NCBI GenBank assembly: GCA_020283715.1
Contig: JAIQCW010000204.1
Location: forward strand, 1-64,000
Source of the DNA: Cytauxzoon felis
Lineage: Eukaryota; Apicomplexa; Aconoidasida; Piroplasmida; Theileriidae
Reading direction: 5' to 3'
Length of the DNA: 64,000 bases
Below, piece after piece: positions 1 through 12,514 of the stretch. Below the pieces are notes generated by a model that saw nothing but the letters and a program-made list of their open reading frames with translations, was not told where the DNA came from and did no database searches. The translations under genes and the position numbers were made by a program. The stretch's first letter is position 1, and each line of letters starts with the position of its first letter.

Positions 1-1038
1 ATTAAATAATAATGATAATATACAAATATCAAATATATTTTTTAATAAATATTTAAATTTATTATCTATACATGATCCTTATAATGTATGTATATTTTTA
101 AAAAAACAAAATCATTAGATATTAATTATTGTTTATATATATGTAAAAAATATAATATTGAAGATGCATTAATATATTTATTAAAAAGATCTGGTAATTA
201 TCAAGAAATACCATTATGGATTATAAAATATTTTATTAATAATAATTCTATAAATATAATAAATATAGCATATGAATTATGTAATGAATATGAATCATAT
301 ATATCATATGATATAATAGAAAATATGTGGTTTAAAATGTTAGATGAAATTATATATAAATCATATAATAATTTATTAATTAATAATATATTTAATTATG
401 GTATTTTAAGATTTATTAAATTACAAAATATATTAAATAAAATTATTAATTATAATATACCATTAATAACATTACGTACACATATAAAAAATATTTTATC
501 AAATTTTCAATTACAAACATTTATAGCTGATGGAATTACTATAATTTCTAGAAATAATTTAAAAGATTTATCAAAATCGTATCAAATGTATAATAATAAA
601 GGTGTAGTTATTAATTCTATCGGTGATTATAAAATAAAATTTAATAAATTATTATTTAATTTAAATAATGATATTAAATATAAAGTTGGATATAATAAAA
701 ATTTATCACCTTTTGAACAATATGTTGGTATAATTTATGATTTACCCATTGAAGGTAATTGTCCAGATAATGATAAAACTTTGCCAGATGAATATGATTT
801 AAAAATAAATACATTATATAATGATAAATTATCTACATTTATTTCAGAAAAAAATACATGGAATCCATACACTCTGGGATTGTCACCTCAATACGCACAA
901 GCTTTAAGAAGACAATTCAAATGTAATCGCAATGTACCAATTAATGTTTATTGGTGCAATCATGCATTTAATGAAATGGGTAAAAGGGGAAGTGGAAGTG
1001 GAAGTAGAAGATGTCAATTATGTAATATAGATGGATAA
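1..1038 (+). CDS. VPS41: VPS41-like HOPS subunit, C-terminal part (5' end outside window)
   Basis: This is the end of a gene that begins before the window. The frame is open from base 2, crosses a 29-nt intron (90-118, GT-AG) and runs to TAA at 1036-1038. The ATG at 88 is not the start: it lies next to the donor site, and the spliced exon reads through. After the junction comes a clathrin-heavy-chain-type repeat (motif EDALIYLLKRSGNYQE). A segment follows (NFQLQTFIADGITIISRNNL) that fits the VPS41 region just before its RING finger. The end has CNHAF and CQLC, the second half of a RING; the first Cys pair is not visible. VPS41 is a HOPS tethering subunit for fusion at late endosomes or lysosomes, and in apicomplexans it is linked to secretory organelle biogenesis. 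VPS8 is the alternative. Base composition becomes less AT-rich after about 860. Confidence 0.72.
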
Positions 1039-1093
1039 GTACATCAATTTATGCTATACAAATGTTAAGTACATCAATTTATGCTATACAAAT
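1036..1093. repeat. Tandem 28-bp repeat spanning the stops of two convergent genes
   Basis: The 28-bp unit beginning TAAGTACATCAATTTATGCT occurs at 1036-1063 and again at 1066-1093, identical, with a 2-nt gap. Copy 1 begins with the stop codon of the VPS41-like gene. Copy 2 contains the stop codon and last codons of the convergent secreted-protein gene. Copy 1 could encode the same end for that gene, so the duplication moved neither stop out of frame. Confidence 0.9.
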
Positions 1094-1798
1094 TGGGTGA
1101 TAATTTACAGATGATGATTGTACAAAATATGGTCTTTGGTTTGATGATTGTAGGTTATTATCATAACCATTAATACATTCTAATATGCTAGCATTTCCAA
1201 AATGACCATATCTAACATGCTTCTTTGGTACCAAAACTTCAGCATAAACGCATGTTGAACATTTTTTTGTTTCGTCATCCATTGTAATAGTCTTGCACTT
1301 GAATTGAACATTTTTCTTATAATCGTCATTACTCTCACCTTCATTAGTATTATTTGCAAACCTAATCTTTGATGTTCCATCAACCAAACTCTCAACTCTT
1401 CTTGCGTACGCTTCAGCATCCTTCAATGGTAAATATAACGTCTGTACCACAGGACCAGACTTTTCTTCATGAGTCAAGGTACATTCCGCTATCCTATTCT
1501 CAAAATCTCTATCTTCTCCTCTACCAGAACCTTTGGAAAAAATTCCATTTCCGGAAAAGAAGTATAAACGCTCATCAGAATTCCTTGCATTGTCTTGATC
1601 TAAAGATGAATCAATGAAAACATGGCCAGTAAGGGCATCCAAAGGATTAACAAAATCTACATTGTTTATAAAATCATATATATTCGATAATGACTGAGAT
1701 TCTTTGTTACATGTCGTTGTTTTACTAGTAATAGCATTAACTCTACCTAATCCGACCGCAAAAAACAAAGTTACAACAGTCTTTAAAATTTTATTCAT
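1079..1798 (-). CDS. Secreted cysteine-containing protein, unknown function
   Basis: A single-exon gene of 239 aa. I start it at the ATG at 1798 (MNKILKTVVTLFFAVGLGRV); the open frame extends further only through a TTG. The first 22 residues are a typical signal peptide, likely cleaved after VNA. The mature part is acidic and hydrophilic with seven cysteines, including a CSTC motif. No second membrane segment is seen, so it is probably secreted or held in the parasitophorous or host-cell space. The cysteine pattern could suggest a 6-Cys or other piroplasm secreted-antigen fold, but I do not recognise a named family. It converges on the VPS41-like gene and shares the 28-bp tandem repeat at its 3' end. 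Confidence 0.7.
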   Translation of the reverse strand: MNKILKTVVTLFFAVGLGRVNAITSKTTTCNKESQSLSNIYDFINNVDFVNPLDALTGHVFIDSSLDQDNARNSDERLYFFSGNGIFSKGSGRGEDRDFENRIAECTLTHEEKSGPVVQTLYLPLKDAEAYARRVESLVDGTSKIRFANNTNEGESNDDYKKNVQFKCKTITMDDETKKCSTCVYAEVLVPKKHVRYGHFGNASILECINGYDNNLQSSNQRPYFVQSSSVNYHPICIA

Positions 1799-2463
1799 CC
1801 TTAATTGATAAATAATTACCAAATTTATATTCCTTTAGTATTAATATAGTGGATAAATGTAGAATCTCGTTAGTCAACAACAATAAAAATGTCGGGATCA
1901 AAGGTTAACCATGATATCGTGATATATCATATGGAAATAGCAGAAATAGGAAAATTATACAAAACTAAATAGATAATGTGTTTATAGCTCATATTTAAGG
2001 GAATGTGTATAGTGAAACGTCATGTTAATATAACCATTAACAAGGTTCAGAATAACAGCTTATTCTTGCGTAAAAACCCATATAGTAGTTATATTTTATC
2101 TTATATGAAGTTTGTTATTCAATTAAAACAGTTATTATATTGTCTTAGTGCTATAAATGTGTCTAATTAAACCAAAGATCATGAGGAAGTCTAATCTAAT
2201 ATAAATGTTAAGGTAATGTAACGTTAGTGTACTACCTATAGAAAATTAAATATATTGTTACATTTTACATTATTTATCCTTTTAATTTGTCTACCGTTGA
2301 CCGTATTCCCCACAGCTTAATTAGGACATCTATCGTATATACTATTAGACGACTGTCTCGTATGATTTGCAGTTTTAAATATTCCAATATCGAACACTAT
2401 TTTGTATCATAGTTGGATTTGGTTCATAATACGATTAAATTAAATTTATAACTGTAATTTGAA
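1799..2463. other. Intergenic, divergent promoter region
   Basis: No convincing coding region on either strand. It separates two divergent genes (secreted protein on minus, E2 on plus), so it should hold both promoters. The only thing that stands out is a short less AT-rich patch around 2290-2320. No repeat or RNA gene recognised. Confidence 0.6.
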
Positions 2464-3851
2464 ATGAATCATATAAAATTCTACGGTGACCTTTTAAGAG
2501 TTGCCGATTCATTACCTAGAGCATATTTTACTAGAAGATTTCTTAGTGGATTCATCTGTGATAAATCTGTGTTTAATGGCAGCTTTTATTCCCATAATAT
2601 TATAAGATCCAATGACTTATCGTTAAAGAGCCGTGGAACACGTTGGTTTTCCGGAGGTAAGTGACATGAAATTAATATTGTATGATTTATTAGGAGTTAA
2701 AACTGTCAATGTTCCACCTTTGGGTGATTCCATCAGCGAAGGTACACTAACGGAATGGAAAAAGTCCGTTGGTGATCATGTGGAAGTTGATGGAGTTATA
2801 GCCATTGTTGAAACTGACAAAGTTACAATTGATGTTAATTCACCTTTGAAAGGTGTGGTCGTGAAACAATATTCCAAAGAAGGTTATAAATATTTAATTA
2901 ATTTATACAAATCTTATAGGTGATACTATATATGTAGGGAATCCATTTTATGATGTTGATACATCGGAAAAATCTACAGATGAAAAACCTACAGAAACAA
3001 AAGTATGTTAATTTTGTATATAATGATTTAGTAATAGATACCTATGTCTAGGATGCGAATTCGCATAGCTGAGCGATTGAAATTTTCTCAGAATGAAAAT
3101 GTTATGTTAACTACATTTAACGAATGTGATATGAGCAATATTATGGAATTAAGGAAAGAACTTAATGAATCGGGTAAAGTTTCCTGTAAATTGGGATATG
3201 TCTCCGCATTTGTTCGTGCTTCCACATTATCGTTACTTAAAATGCCAAATATGAACTCATGTTTGTTGTATATTCTTATTTTTCTACATTTTTATAGATA
3301 TACAAAATAATGAAATTGTAACAAAACATTATGTAGATATCTCTGTAGCTGTATCTACTCCTACAGGATTGGTTGTACCGGTAATTAGAAATTGTGAGAA
3401 AAAGACTTGGGAACAAATTGAAAATGTAAATTTTACATTTAATAATGCAATGATCATTTAGGATTTAGTTGATGTAGCAAAAAAAAGCAAGAGAAAACAA
3501 GTTAACAGTTAAGGATATGTCTGGTGGTACATTTACGATATCGAATGGTATTTAATATTTCCTTCGTTATATAATTTAATACAGGTGGTGTTTACGGTAG
3601 TGTTTTAAGTACACCTATTATAAATCCACCTCAGTCATCTATATTAGGTTTGTCTTTATGAATTCAAATTATATATTTAAGGCATGCACTCTATAATTAA
3701 ACGTTGTGTTGTAAGAGATGATACTATGGTTATAAGGCCTATAATGAATTTGGCATTAACGTACGATCATCGACTAATTGATGGTAGAGAGGCTGTTACA
3801 TTTTTAATATCGATTAGAGATCATATAGAGAATCCAAAACTGTTGCTATAA
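2464..3851 (+). CDS. DLST: Dihydrolipoamide succinyltransferase, E2 of 2-oxoglutarate dehydrogenase, with a frame break
   Basis: E2 core of the mitochondrial 2-oxoglutarate dehydrogenase; it transfers succinyl groups from lipoate to CoA. At least eight exons separated by introns of 30-40 nt (2657-2693, 2883-2919, 3003-3037, 3261-3297, 3426-3461 and two more). The N-terminus is rich in Arg and Ser like a mitochondrial leader. A lipoyl domain with ETDKVTID (lipoylated Lys) follows, then a short linker, with no E1/E3-binding domain, as usual for this E2. The catalytic domain has [16 protein letters not shown] and the active-site motif DHRLIDG. The frame breaks at a run of eight A at 3479-3486: family alignment expects seven. 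An alternative acceptor at 3477 restores the frame but drops six residues. Confidence 0.9.
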
Positions 3852-3890
3852 ATACATCATATATATAATTTGGAATAATTTTTTAATTTA

Positions 3891-6800
3891 TTAATTATGA
3901 TTTACAGTTGTTATTTGTGATGGTGGCATATTAGGTGGAGGTGGTATATTTTGTGTAGTATACATTTGACAATATTGTATGATATTATCGATTGTTTGTG
4001 TATCGATTTTCTCACAGTGATTTGAGTGTTTCATGGACATTATTATTAATGCTGTTTTATTGTTCCATAATTCCATAGTGGATAAACTAGAGAATCTATT
4101 TGATTCAACATCTACATCGATAGGCTTATTATCTATACTTCTTTTCAAATTTTTACTTGATATTCTTTTAAATTTATCTAATATTTCATGTATATCTAAT
4201 ATATTTTCATCCTTTTTTTTACATGATCTTTTAATAATTGTTACCAAGTTATTATTTATTGATAATGATAATTCATCAGGGAAACGTTGACAACATTCAT
4301 TTATAAATTTGAATTGTAGCAAATTTATAATTATTTCATCCTTTAAATCTAATGATTCGACATTTGATTCATTTGAAATAATAAATGGATTATTATTTTG
4401 TATTAGTGCATCCTTTAATAATGATACTGTAATTTCTCTTTCATACCACCAAATTTTTAATTCTTGTAATACCAATCTTTCAAAATGTTCATTATTTTCA
4501 TCATATGAAAAAATTGAATCCTTAGTATTAAATGCCTCCATAAAATCAATTGATTCATACAATTTATCATTACTATTTGATTTAAATCTTTCGAAAGCAT
4601 CTAATCTAAATGTAACAGGTGATGATATAACATCATTATCATTAGAAATAATATATTTGCTATTTGTTAATTTTATTAAAAATACTAAATGTTGATAACC
4701 TTCTAATATTTCTTTGATTTTTTCATTAATATTATAAAATACATTTAATGTTGTTAATGTACAATATAATACATCTTGATCTCTAAATTCATCATTACCG
4801 ATATCATCTTCATCTTTAAATAATATGTAACAATTATTTAGACATTCTTCTATTAATGTATCTATAATAAATTTCAAAAAATTACATTTATCATTGTCTA
4901 AAATCATTTGTTCCAATAATTTATTACCAAACACACATAACATATATGATAATATACCTATAGTAACTAGTCTACCATTTTGTATTAACGTTTCAATTAT
5001 ATTGTTTAAATTTGTAAATGTCCACGATTTTTCAGGCATAAGTTTAACTAAAAATACAATCATATCCACACATGCTCTAGCTCTTGGACTTATAGATATT
5101 GGTATTACTTCATCATATGATTCTGCTGCAATTTCATTATTCGAATATAATTCATCAACCATTATTTGTTGTATATATGAATACATTGATTTTATAAAGT
5201 CACCTTCAACACTACCATCCAATACACCTATTTTCTCCAAAAATTCTTTACATTTATCGTTTGACAAACCATTATCAATACAATTTACATTTATAACACA
5301 ATCATCCATTGCTATATATTCTAAACCTTCCTCTATTATATTATAAACATTAACTTTTTCTATATCAACACCCTCATCATAACTCTCATTTTTAGGTAAT
5401 ATTACATTTGATACTTCTTCAACTTTTGTATTATCAGGTATGTTACTAATTGATTTTGAAAATGTACTCTTTTTATTAGATGGTATAGCAGTTTTGGGGG
5501 TCTTTCTCTTCTTTTTTTTGGCCAATTTCTGTTCAAGATCGTCCGTTTGTTTCTCATTTGCAGAATTATTATCATCGTCTTTCCTCATCCAATTATCTAC
5601 ATTTTCATCTGTATTTTCATGAGGTGGTAATAATTCTAATGCTTCCAATTCGGCTAACTCACGTACACTATGCATAAATGCTACAGCTTCTTTAAATCTT
5701 AGTGATGCAGGTGAATCAACAGCACGTTTAATTTGGGTAATTATAATATCACCTGTTTTTTTATTAATCTTCCTTATGGCACAACTCCATCTTCTAACGT
5801 TCTGAACAGTTCTTATACTGCATTCCTCCAAAACTTGAAAATGATCTATATCCTCCTTTTCATCCTTACCAATTCTTGGAAGATAACCAAGTTCACGTAC
5901 CAATGGAAGTAACCATTCAAATATATATTGTTGGAGTTGTTTTTTTTGCATCACATACGATAGCACCCAAACATATTAAATCTACTGTATCAGGACACAT
6001 CCACTTAAATATTAATAGTGGATAATCTGAATCATCGTTGCACGGGAATGGTACTAATGTATTATAAATCGTAGTTGTTGAACCGACCATCAACACCACA
6101 ATGTCAGGATTCTTATATGTATTCTGTTTATTTGAATCAACATATTGAGATAGTTCGGCATAAGGATGCATATAAACAAATCTTTTACCGCCTTTTTTAA
6201 TAGGATGTAAATCCGGTCTTAAAGCATATAACATAAAACTATCACGTGGTAAAGGTCTCCAACGCAAATTTATTTGACATTCGTTTTCATCAGGTGATGA
6301 ACAATTAGTACCACATACACATTTAGTTGTACCTTTTGATCTTTTAGATTTGTTTACCTGTGAAAATGCACGATCAAATTCCTGTGAAATCTGTTGGTGT
6401 AACAAACGACGTAGTGCCCAATACAAATGCTCGACACGCATAGGAACAGCCTTATTTGTATTAGGATCAACGTATTCATGATAAACCATTAGTCTCCTTG
6501 TAGGATTAAACTTTTCCTCTGCAGCAAAACCCTCAAGACCAAAAAGATCATGTGTTATAACAATTCCAATTTCAATAGCATATTTTATTTTCAATGTATT
6601 TGACTCATTTTTTTCTCTAGGAATAAGCATTGGATTTTTAATAGCCTTATTATCGTGATTTTCAAATTTAAGCATCGATATGTATCCAGTCGCGATATTA
6701 ATGTTCGTACCATATGGCTGGTTTACATTAAAATTATCTACACAATCTGTCCATCTACTTGGTCTCTTATCACGCAAATTTACAGATTTATTTAAATATG

Positions 6801-9800
6801 AAAACTTTAAAACACTTTCCACATCCAAAAATACATTAGGATCAGATAAATGAGCCATCTGTTGATTTATTTGTACCTCTTTTAATTTAAAATCTAATGG
6901 TGGTATAATACAACCATCTTTTTCTACATTATGTTTGCGAACCTTAGGCTTTTTCTTTCTTTTTTGATCGCCATTCGTTAAACATAAATCGGCAAAATCA
7001 CCTAGTAAATATGAGAAATCATTTAATGAACGTGAATAATCGCCAGTAATACCGCCCAAATTTGCCATTTCCCATGATATGTTCTCTAATGTTGAATTGA
7101 AATCCGATATACATGGTATATTTTGCTGAGAAGTTAATCTACATTCAGCTAAATATGATTCACATGTACAAATTTCATTACCATTTTCCAATTTTAACTG
7201 ATAATTTTCAATGTTAATTGTTTTGGCACATTCTAATTGAATAGCTCCAACTATTTTTGCAATATCACCACATGTATAAACATAATCAAATGTCTTTGAA
7301 TCTGTATTTTTTTCTGCATCTTGCATGTGTAGCAGCATTTTTATTATCAATTCTTCATATATATTACATAAATGATGACCGATAGTGTATAAATTATCAT
7401 CTATATTAGATTCTATGCCAAATTGTCCCTTTTCTTCATCGGACAATCCATCAAGTGATGCACGTTGATTAAATGCCTCATCATTCCATGTTATTGAGTA
7501 TCCTAGTGACGATAATTCATCCTTTATATTACATCCAGGGTACTTTTTTTCTAAATAACATCTAGCAAGTTCATGTGGTCTAATCAGTGGAAATACCAAA
7601 ACATGATTTTCACGTAAATATTTACGCATGTTGGTGACTGTGGGTATTTCATATTTTTTACATAAATAATGCATTATTTTCAGCTCATCATCAACAGACA
7701 GATCAAATTTAGTATCAAAATGATTTAATATTTCGTTTTCCAATAAGTTGCCATTATGAGATAAAGTTCCATCAAATACGAATAGATCGCGACACTGCCC
7801 AATTGGAGGATGTAATGATCCAGCTTGTTTTGACCCTATAGCACTCTGCTGATTAAATAATCCCGTCTGACTGGTACTAATGTTTACATCTGAATTTGGT
7901 TGATCCGACGTAGCCTTCAAAAATAATACTGTTCTACAATCAAGAGTATAACGCACGCAGGCATCCCAAATACACTCAACCAGAAATAAAGCAGAACGCT
8001 CTGATGTTGCCTTAAATTCTTGTACCTCTGATATTCTTTGATCGTCCTTCATTTGCAAACTCAAGTTACGACAATCTTTACAAAAATATTCCAAATGGCA
8101 ACGTAAAATTTGTATATTCCTAAACAATATAGTAGCTGGCTCAGACAAATAACTTTTCAAATCCTCTCCTGGAAATCTACCATTTTCTGTCAACAATAAC
8201 GCAGGACAACCCATTTTACATATTTTACAAGGACAACCACAACAACAGGTATTTTCTCTCCACTTATACACAGATGTCAATGATAGGTGCTCACCTATTT
8301 CCTTAAAAAACAACTCCGATATTAAATGCCTAAACTCTTCTTCGAATATACGTTCTCTATGCTGTAAAAAGTTAACCAATAACTTTCCATCTGATGGTGG
8401 CTTTATTCTGTTTAATAAGGCTGTGTTCTCTTTTGACGCGTTAAACAGCCAAGATACGAAAGGTTTTATGGTATCCAATCGATTAATACGCCTACTAATT
8501 TCACGTTCAGAGGCGTATTTAATACCTTTAGTCTTCATTTCTTTATCATTTAAAGCATTAAGTACAGAGGGAGCATATCCGTGAACTTCACAGCATGACA
8601 CCAATCTTGGATGTCTTTGTCCTACTCTTTTTCTATATACTAGATTGTCATAATCATATAGATTATCCTTTATAAGTGTATCATTTTCACCCTTAAAAGC
8701 GAAATTGCTGTCTTCTACTACCGTGTAAGTGCTTCCCTCCAATATTTTCTGTTCTGTTTCTTGTTCTTGTGTATCTAGAGCGTTTGTGTTACTAGAATTA
8801 GATGAATCTTGTCTTAATAATGAAGATGCATTAGGATTTAAAATATTTTGTTCAGTAATACCCAATTTATTCAATGTTTCATAATATAGTTCTGGATTCC
8901 ATGTTTTCAAATTACCTGACAAATCTATTTCTCCAACCTGGAGCATATCAATGTAATCTTCAGCAATATATATTGCAGCAGCACAGAAAAAGTCACGATG
9001 ACATTTCCACTCTGTAAACTCCATTTTTGTGGATAGTTTTTCTACACGTCCTTCACACATCCTATACCATGGACCGTCTTCTTCTGGACGTAATAATAAT
9101 GATGTAAAATTATTTCTACCTTTGGAAACTCCTTCTGATCTAATATCTCCCTCACGTAATATTAAGGCATACAAAGAATACCATTTAACGGGTAGTTTGT
9201 CCTTATCATCACTCACACCATTACCATTGTAATCCGCAAAACTGTTTTCACTATCTTCCTCATCATGATCATTAGAATATTGATCGAAATTTACATGTCT
9301 ATTATCCATTCCATAATCATAATTATCAGCATCTGTTGGGCTGTCTTGATTTGACTGTGTTTCGTATTGATACCCTGAAAAAGGGTTCATATTATTACCT
9401 TCACATAATATAGTACCATCCAATCTTAATGGTACATCAAATAGTTCACCCTTTTTTGCATTTTTAGCCGGATATAGATAGAAAAACAAGACTTCAGGGT
9501 ATTTAGCCATTGTTTTAGCAGTAGTTTCCAGCGCCTTTTGTAAAGAATGTGAATGTTTACAACGCATATATATTGTAGATATCCCATTTACATTTGAACT
9601 GTGGAATAATCCTTCACTTTCACTGCTTCCTGAAAAAAGTGACTTGCACGTAGATTCCAAATTTGTTTGGTCACGTAAAAACCACGGAATATTTTTATCT
9701 ATATCATCAGTGTTACCAGAAAGTAATCTTTTTTGTTTTAAAACCTTCTTGGTGGATGCTAAATCACGCAATAACATAGTAAATAATTCCGTGTGAATAT

Positions 9801-11553
9801 TAATTAATTGATCCTGAACCTCTAGGACCTGCAAATCAGTCATTCTCATGGATTTGAGTATTAACTTGATATTTGGTGGTGGAGGTAGTAATTTATTGAA
9901 TACATCCGGGCGATCTCCTATGCTAAATCCCAAGGTTCCTGGTATTAATTTATAGTTGGTCCGTTGATCATGAGAAAACAGGTTACTGTCACTGTCTGTA
10001 TTAGTTCCATTGTTTAAATCAACTTCAACATCACTTTTACCTTCAATAACATGTGGTGGAATTTCCCATTCGTACCTTCCTCCATCAAATACGCAGCAAA
10101 ATGGTGATGGATTACTCTTTTGTATAGCTCTAGCTTTAAAATCATCCGTGAATTCAGTATCAAATGAATTAGGATGTTCTACTTGTATATTTTGATAGTC
10201 AGAGTTATAATTACCATCATACCGATATTTTTTAAGATCGCAATCACTGTATCCATCATACATTTCTTCGTTCTCCATCTTTCTAGCATAGCCAGGAGAT
10301 TTAGGTAACAATTCATATATATAATATTTGGATATTTGGTTGTTATCAATCCCTGACAATTTATATGTTCTACATGCTACAGCAAGAGGATATAACTGCA
10401 TATATGCAAAAGTCTTTTGCAGTGCTACAATTATGCTATTCTCAGAGGAAGAATCACTAGTACCATCTGTCAGAGGTTTCCACATAAAAACGCTTCTACG
10501 GAATTCCCTTAAATGATATAAAATATGTACCATTAGTGCAACCAAATCAGCGTCAAGAGTAGGTTGCAAGGCTGGAACGACAGAATCTAATAATCTTAAT
10601 AATATACCATCAGAAACGTTAGTGGATCTGCTATCCAGCATACCACCATTAACACCTGCGTCGTCATTGTACCTTATTCCCTTACCCTCTAATGAGCGAT
10701 CATCAATGTGTGTTGTCTCATCATATTTAATTCCGACACTAGAAACAGATCCTGAATCCAATACCCTATCTTGTGCACCATCTGAAGCATTGAAGTCAGG
10801 TTGTTGATTAACAAAGTCTGATTCTTGTCTTTCACATTGTGTATCAGTACATATTTCACGTTGTGCACGATCAGAAATATATTCCCACATCATCTGTGGA
10901 TGATAAATCGAAGCTTTTGACCATAATACTGAATATGGTGGTTCAGCCTTACCTCTTATTAATACGGTCCCGTCCTCATCCATAAATCCTGCTGCCTTAG
11001 TCAATCTACTATGAGAAATCATTTTCTGCCATCCCCTGGAAGTAGCATCACTAGAAAAACTCCAATGAGCCCATGATGTTACAGATTGCTTAGGATCTTT
11101 AAAATTGACGACGGTTAATTCAAAACGCACATTTGGAAACACCCAATATTCAGGGTACCAGTCTTGAACAACTGCCTCAACAAAAACGGACAGATGGCTA
11201 GATTCACTATCTGTTCCTGCAGTACCACGAGGATGCAATAGTAATCTATAATGAAACCCTTTACAGTGACCCTCCATAGGTGATTCAATGTCATTTTGTG
11301 TTTTCGCCAGTCTCCAAAATGATCTTACTGCAAATTCAACACCGGAAGAACTCTCTTCATCTGAGTAAGTAGACTTAGAATCAACACCTCCGCTGGTACA
11401 CATATAACATGGGCAATGTGAATTGTCATGGTAGTAACAGTCTTGATCTATACAACCTTTGTGGGATGAATCCGATGGATATTCTTCAATCTTTTGATCG
11501 TTACAATTGCATTTTGCCTGCTTCTGAGTAGCATTGTGTTCCGTAGTTTCCAT
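3891..11553 (-). CDS. Giant MATH + degenerate USP7-like protein, one gene split by a run of eight A
   Basis: Two long frames, 11553-5917 (1878 aa) and 5966-3891 (up to 691 aa), overlap by 50 bp. They read as one protein of about 2550 aa if the run of eight A (5940-5947, T on plus) were seven. After an acidic N-terminus, residues 70-205 form a MATH domain. From about 330 the sequence follows the USP7 catalytic domain (LVALMVHILYHLREFRRSV matches its Cys-box helix), but the GATCYMN Cys box is absent. The His-box region (about 785-840) has GRNNF where active USPs have GGHY. So it is probably a catalytically dead deubiquitinase or ubiquitin-binding scaffold. Later there is a Cys-rich stretch (CCCGCPCKICKMGC) and USP7-like C-terminal parts; the last third is Lys-rich and low in complexity. 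Family assignment is from motif recognition. Confidence 0.75.
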
Positions 11554-12360
11554 TGTTTAATTAGCAAATAATATGTTAATGATTTAAATTAACGTCTGGC
11601 TGCAAGCGTATGCCTCCATACAACATTATTAACATGAAAAATATGTGCATAATTACCTTTAATATATTACGTTTCCACATTAAAGGTGAAATCCATACAA
11701 ATGTCTGAGTTTTGTTCAAATTTCATACATTCAAAGACATACGACGCGGCAAGTAATTACTCAGTGTATTTTAAGATTAAAACAAATATGAGATATAAAT
11801 TAATACCGTATCTAATGAAATGTACATGTTTGGCTAAATAAAATGGGTATACAACCAAAGAAATTGGAGTTGTCCATCATGATAAAATAAGCATCAATAT
11901 GCTTGTATATATGTGTATATAACTCGAATTTCCAAAGCGAAAAATCAAAATCAATCTGGTTCCCTGGACTGCTTATCAAAAATAATTTTAAATGGCCGAT
12001 ATTAAATGCTTAGAATGCATTAGATGGGGAAATATTATTCTGCGCATATTCTACAATAAATATTTTCATTATTAAATCCTTGTATTTCTGTAGTTTTAGT
12101 GAAAATATACTTAATTATGTCTCGGTTAAGTCTCACGATATCGATATATAAATCTCGACGTCATGAATAAATTCTTTCCAGTAGTAAGCCAATACTATTT
12201 CGGTACACTAGTAAATTAAAATTAATATTATATATGAATTTTGATATCGTGAATAGGACGTTTGAAATAGGATGATGTTAAATGATTACCGGTACATCAA
12301 ATAACTGTATGGATTCCATTGACAGGTAAAATAAAAAACGGAATCTAGTATGTTACCTAA
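11554..12360. other. Intergenic between MATH/USP7-like gene and U5 inverted repeat
   Basis: About 800 bp, AT-rich, with no credible coding frame. It should hold the promoter of the minus-strand MATH/USP7-like gene. A TTACCGGTAC motif near 12289 resembles part of the palindrome upstream of U5. No tRNA or other RNA recognised. Confidence 0.5.
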
Positions 12361-12456
12361 AATTATTTACATGGGTGAATTGAATACAATTAGGAATATG
12401 TCATATTTAATTATTTGTTTAGCCATTCTATTTAATTATTGTCTATTATTGGGTAT

Positions 12457-12478
12457 TACCGGTCCACCCGGTATATAA
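12457..12478 (+). promoter_or_regulatory. Palindrome plus TATA-like box upstream of left U5
   Basis: TACCGG, five bases, then CCGGTA, running directly into TATATAA. It lies about 40-60 bp before the inferred 5' end of U5 snRNA, where a proximal sequence element of snRNA promoters would sit. The same element is mirrored at 13106-13127 for the right copy. Promoter function is inferred from position only. Confidence 0.4.
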
Positions 12479-12514
12479 TTCTTATTATACTAGGTAAGAT
12501 CTTGTGCGGTTTGA

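Noticed and set aside
1079..1798. 6-Cys (s48/45) family protein
   Set aside because: It has seven cysteines in a secreted protein, but the spacing does not clearly match the domain.
3300..3310. End of the 88-codon frame in the E2 gene taken as a real stop
   Set aside because: It lies at an intron boundary; splicing at 3261-3297 continues the conserved reading frame.
4033..5622. Plus-strand frames over the MATH/USP7-like gene
   Set aside because: Antisense shadows of a long minus-strand coding region; no motifs or consistent composition.
5917..5966. Two overlapping separate genes on the minus strand
   Set aside because: The overlap coincides with a homopolymer and the sequences flow into each other; a single frame-broken gene is simpler.
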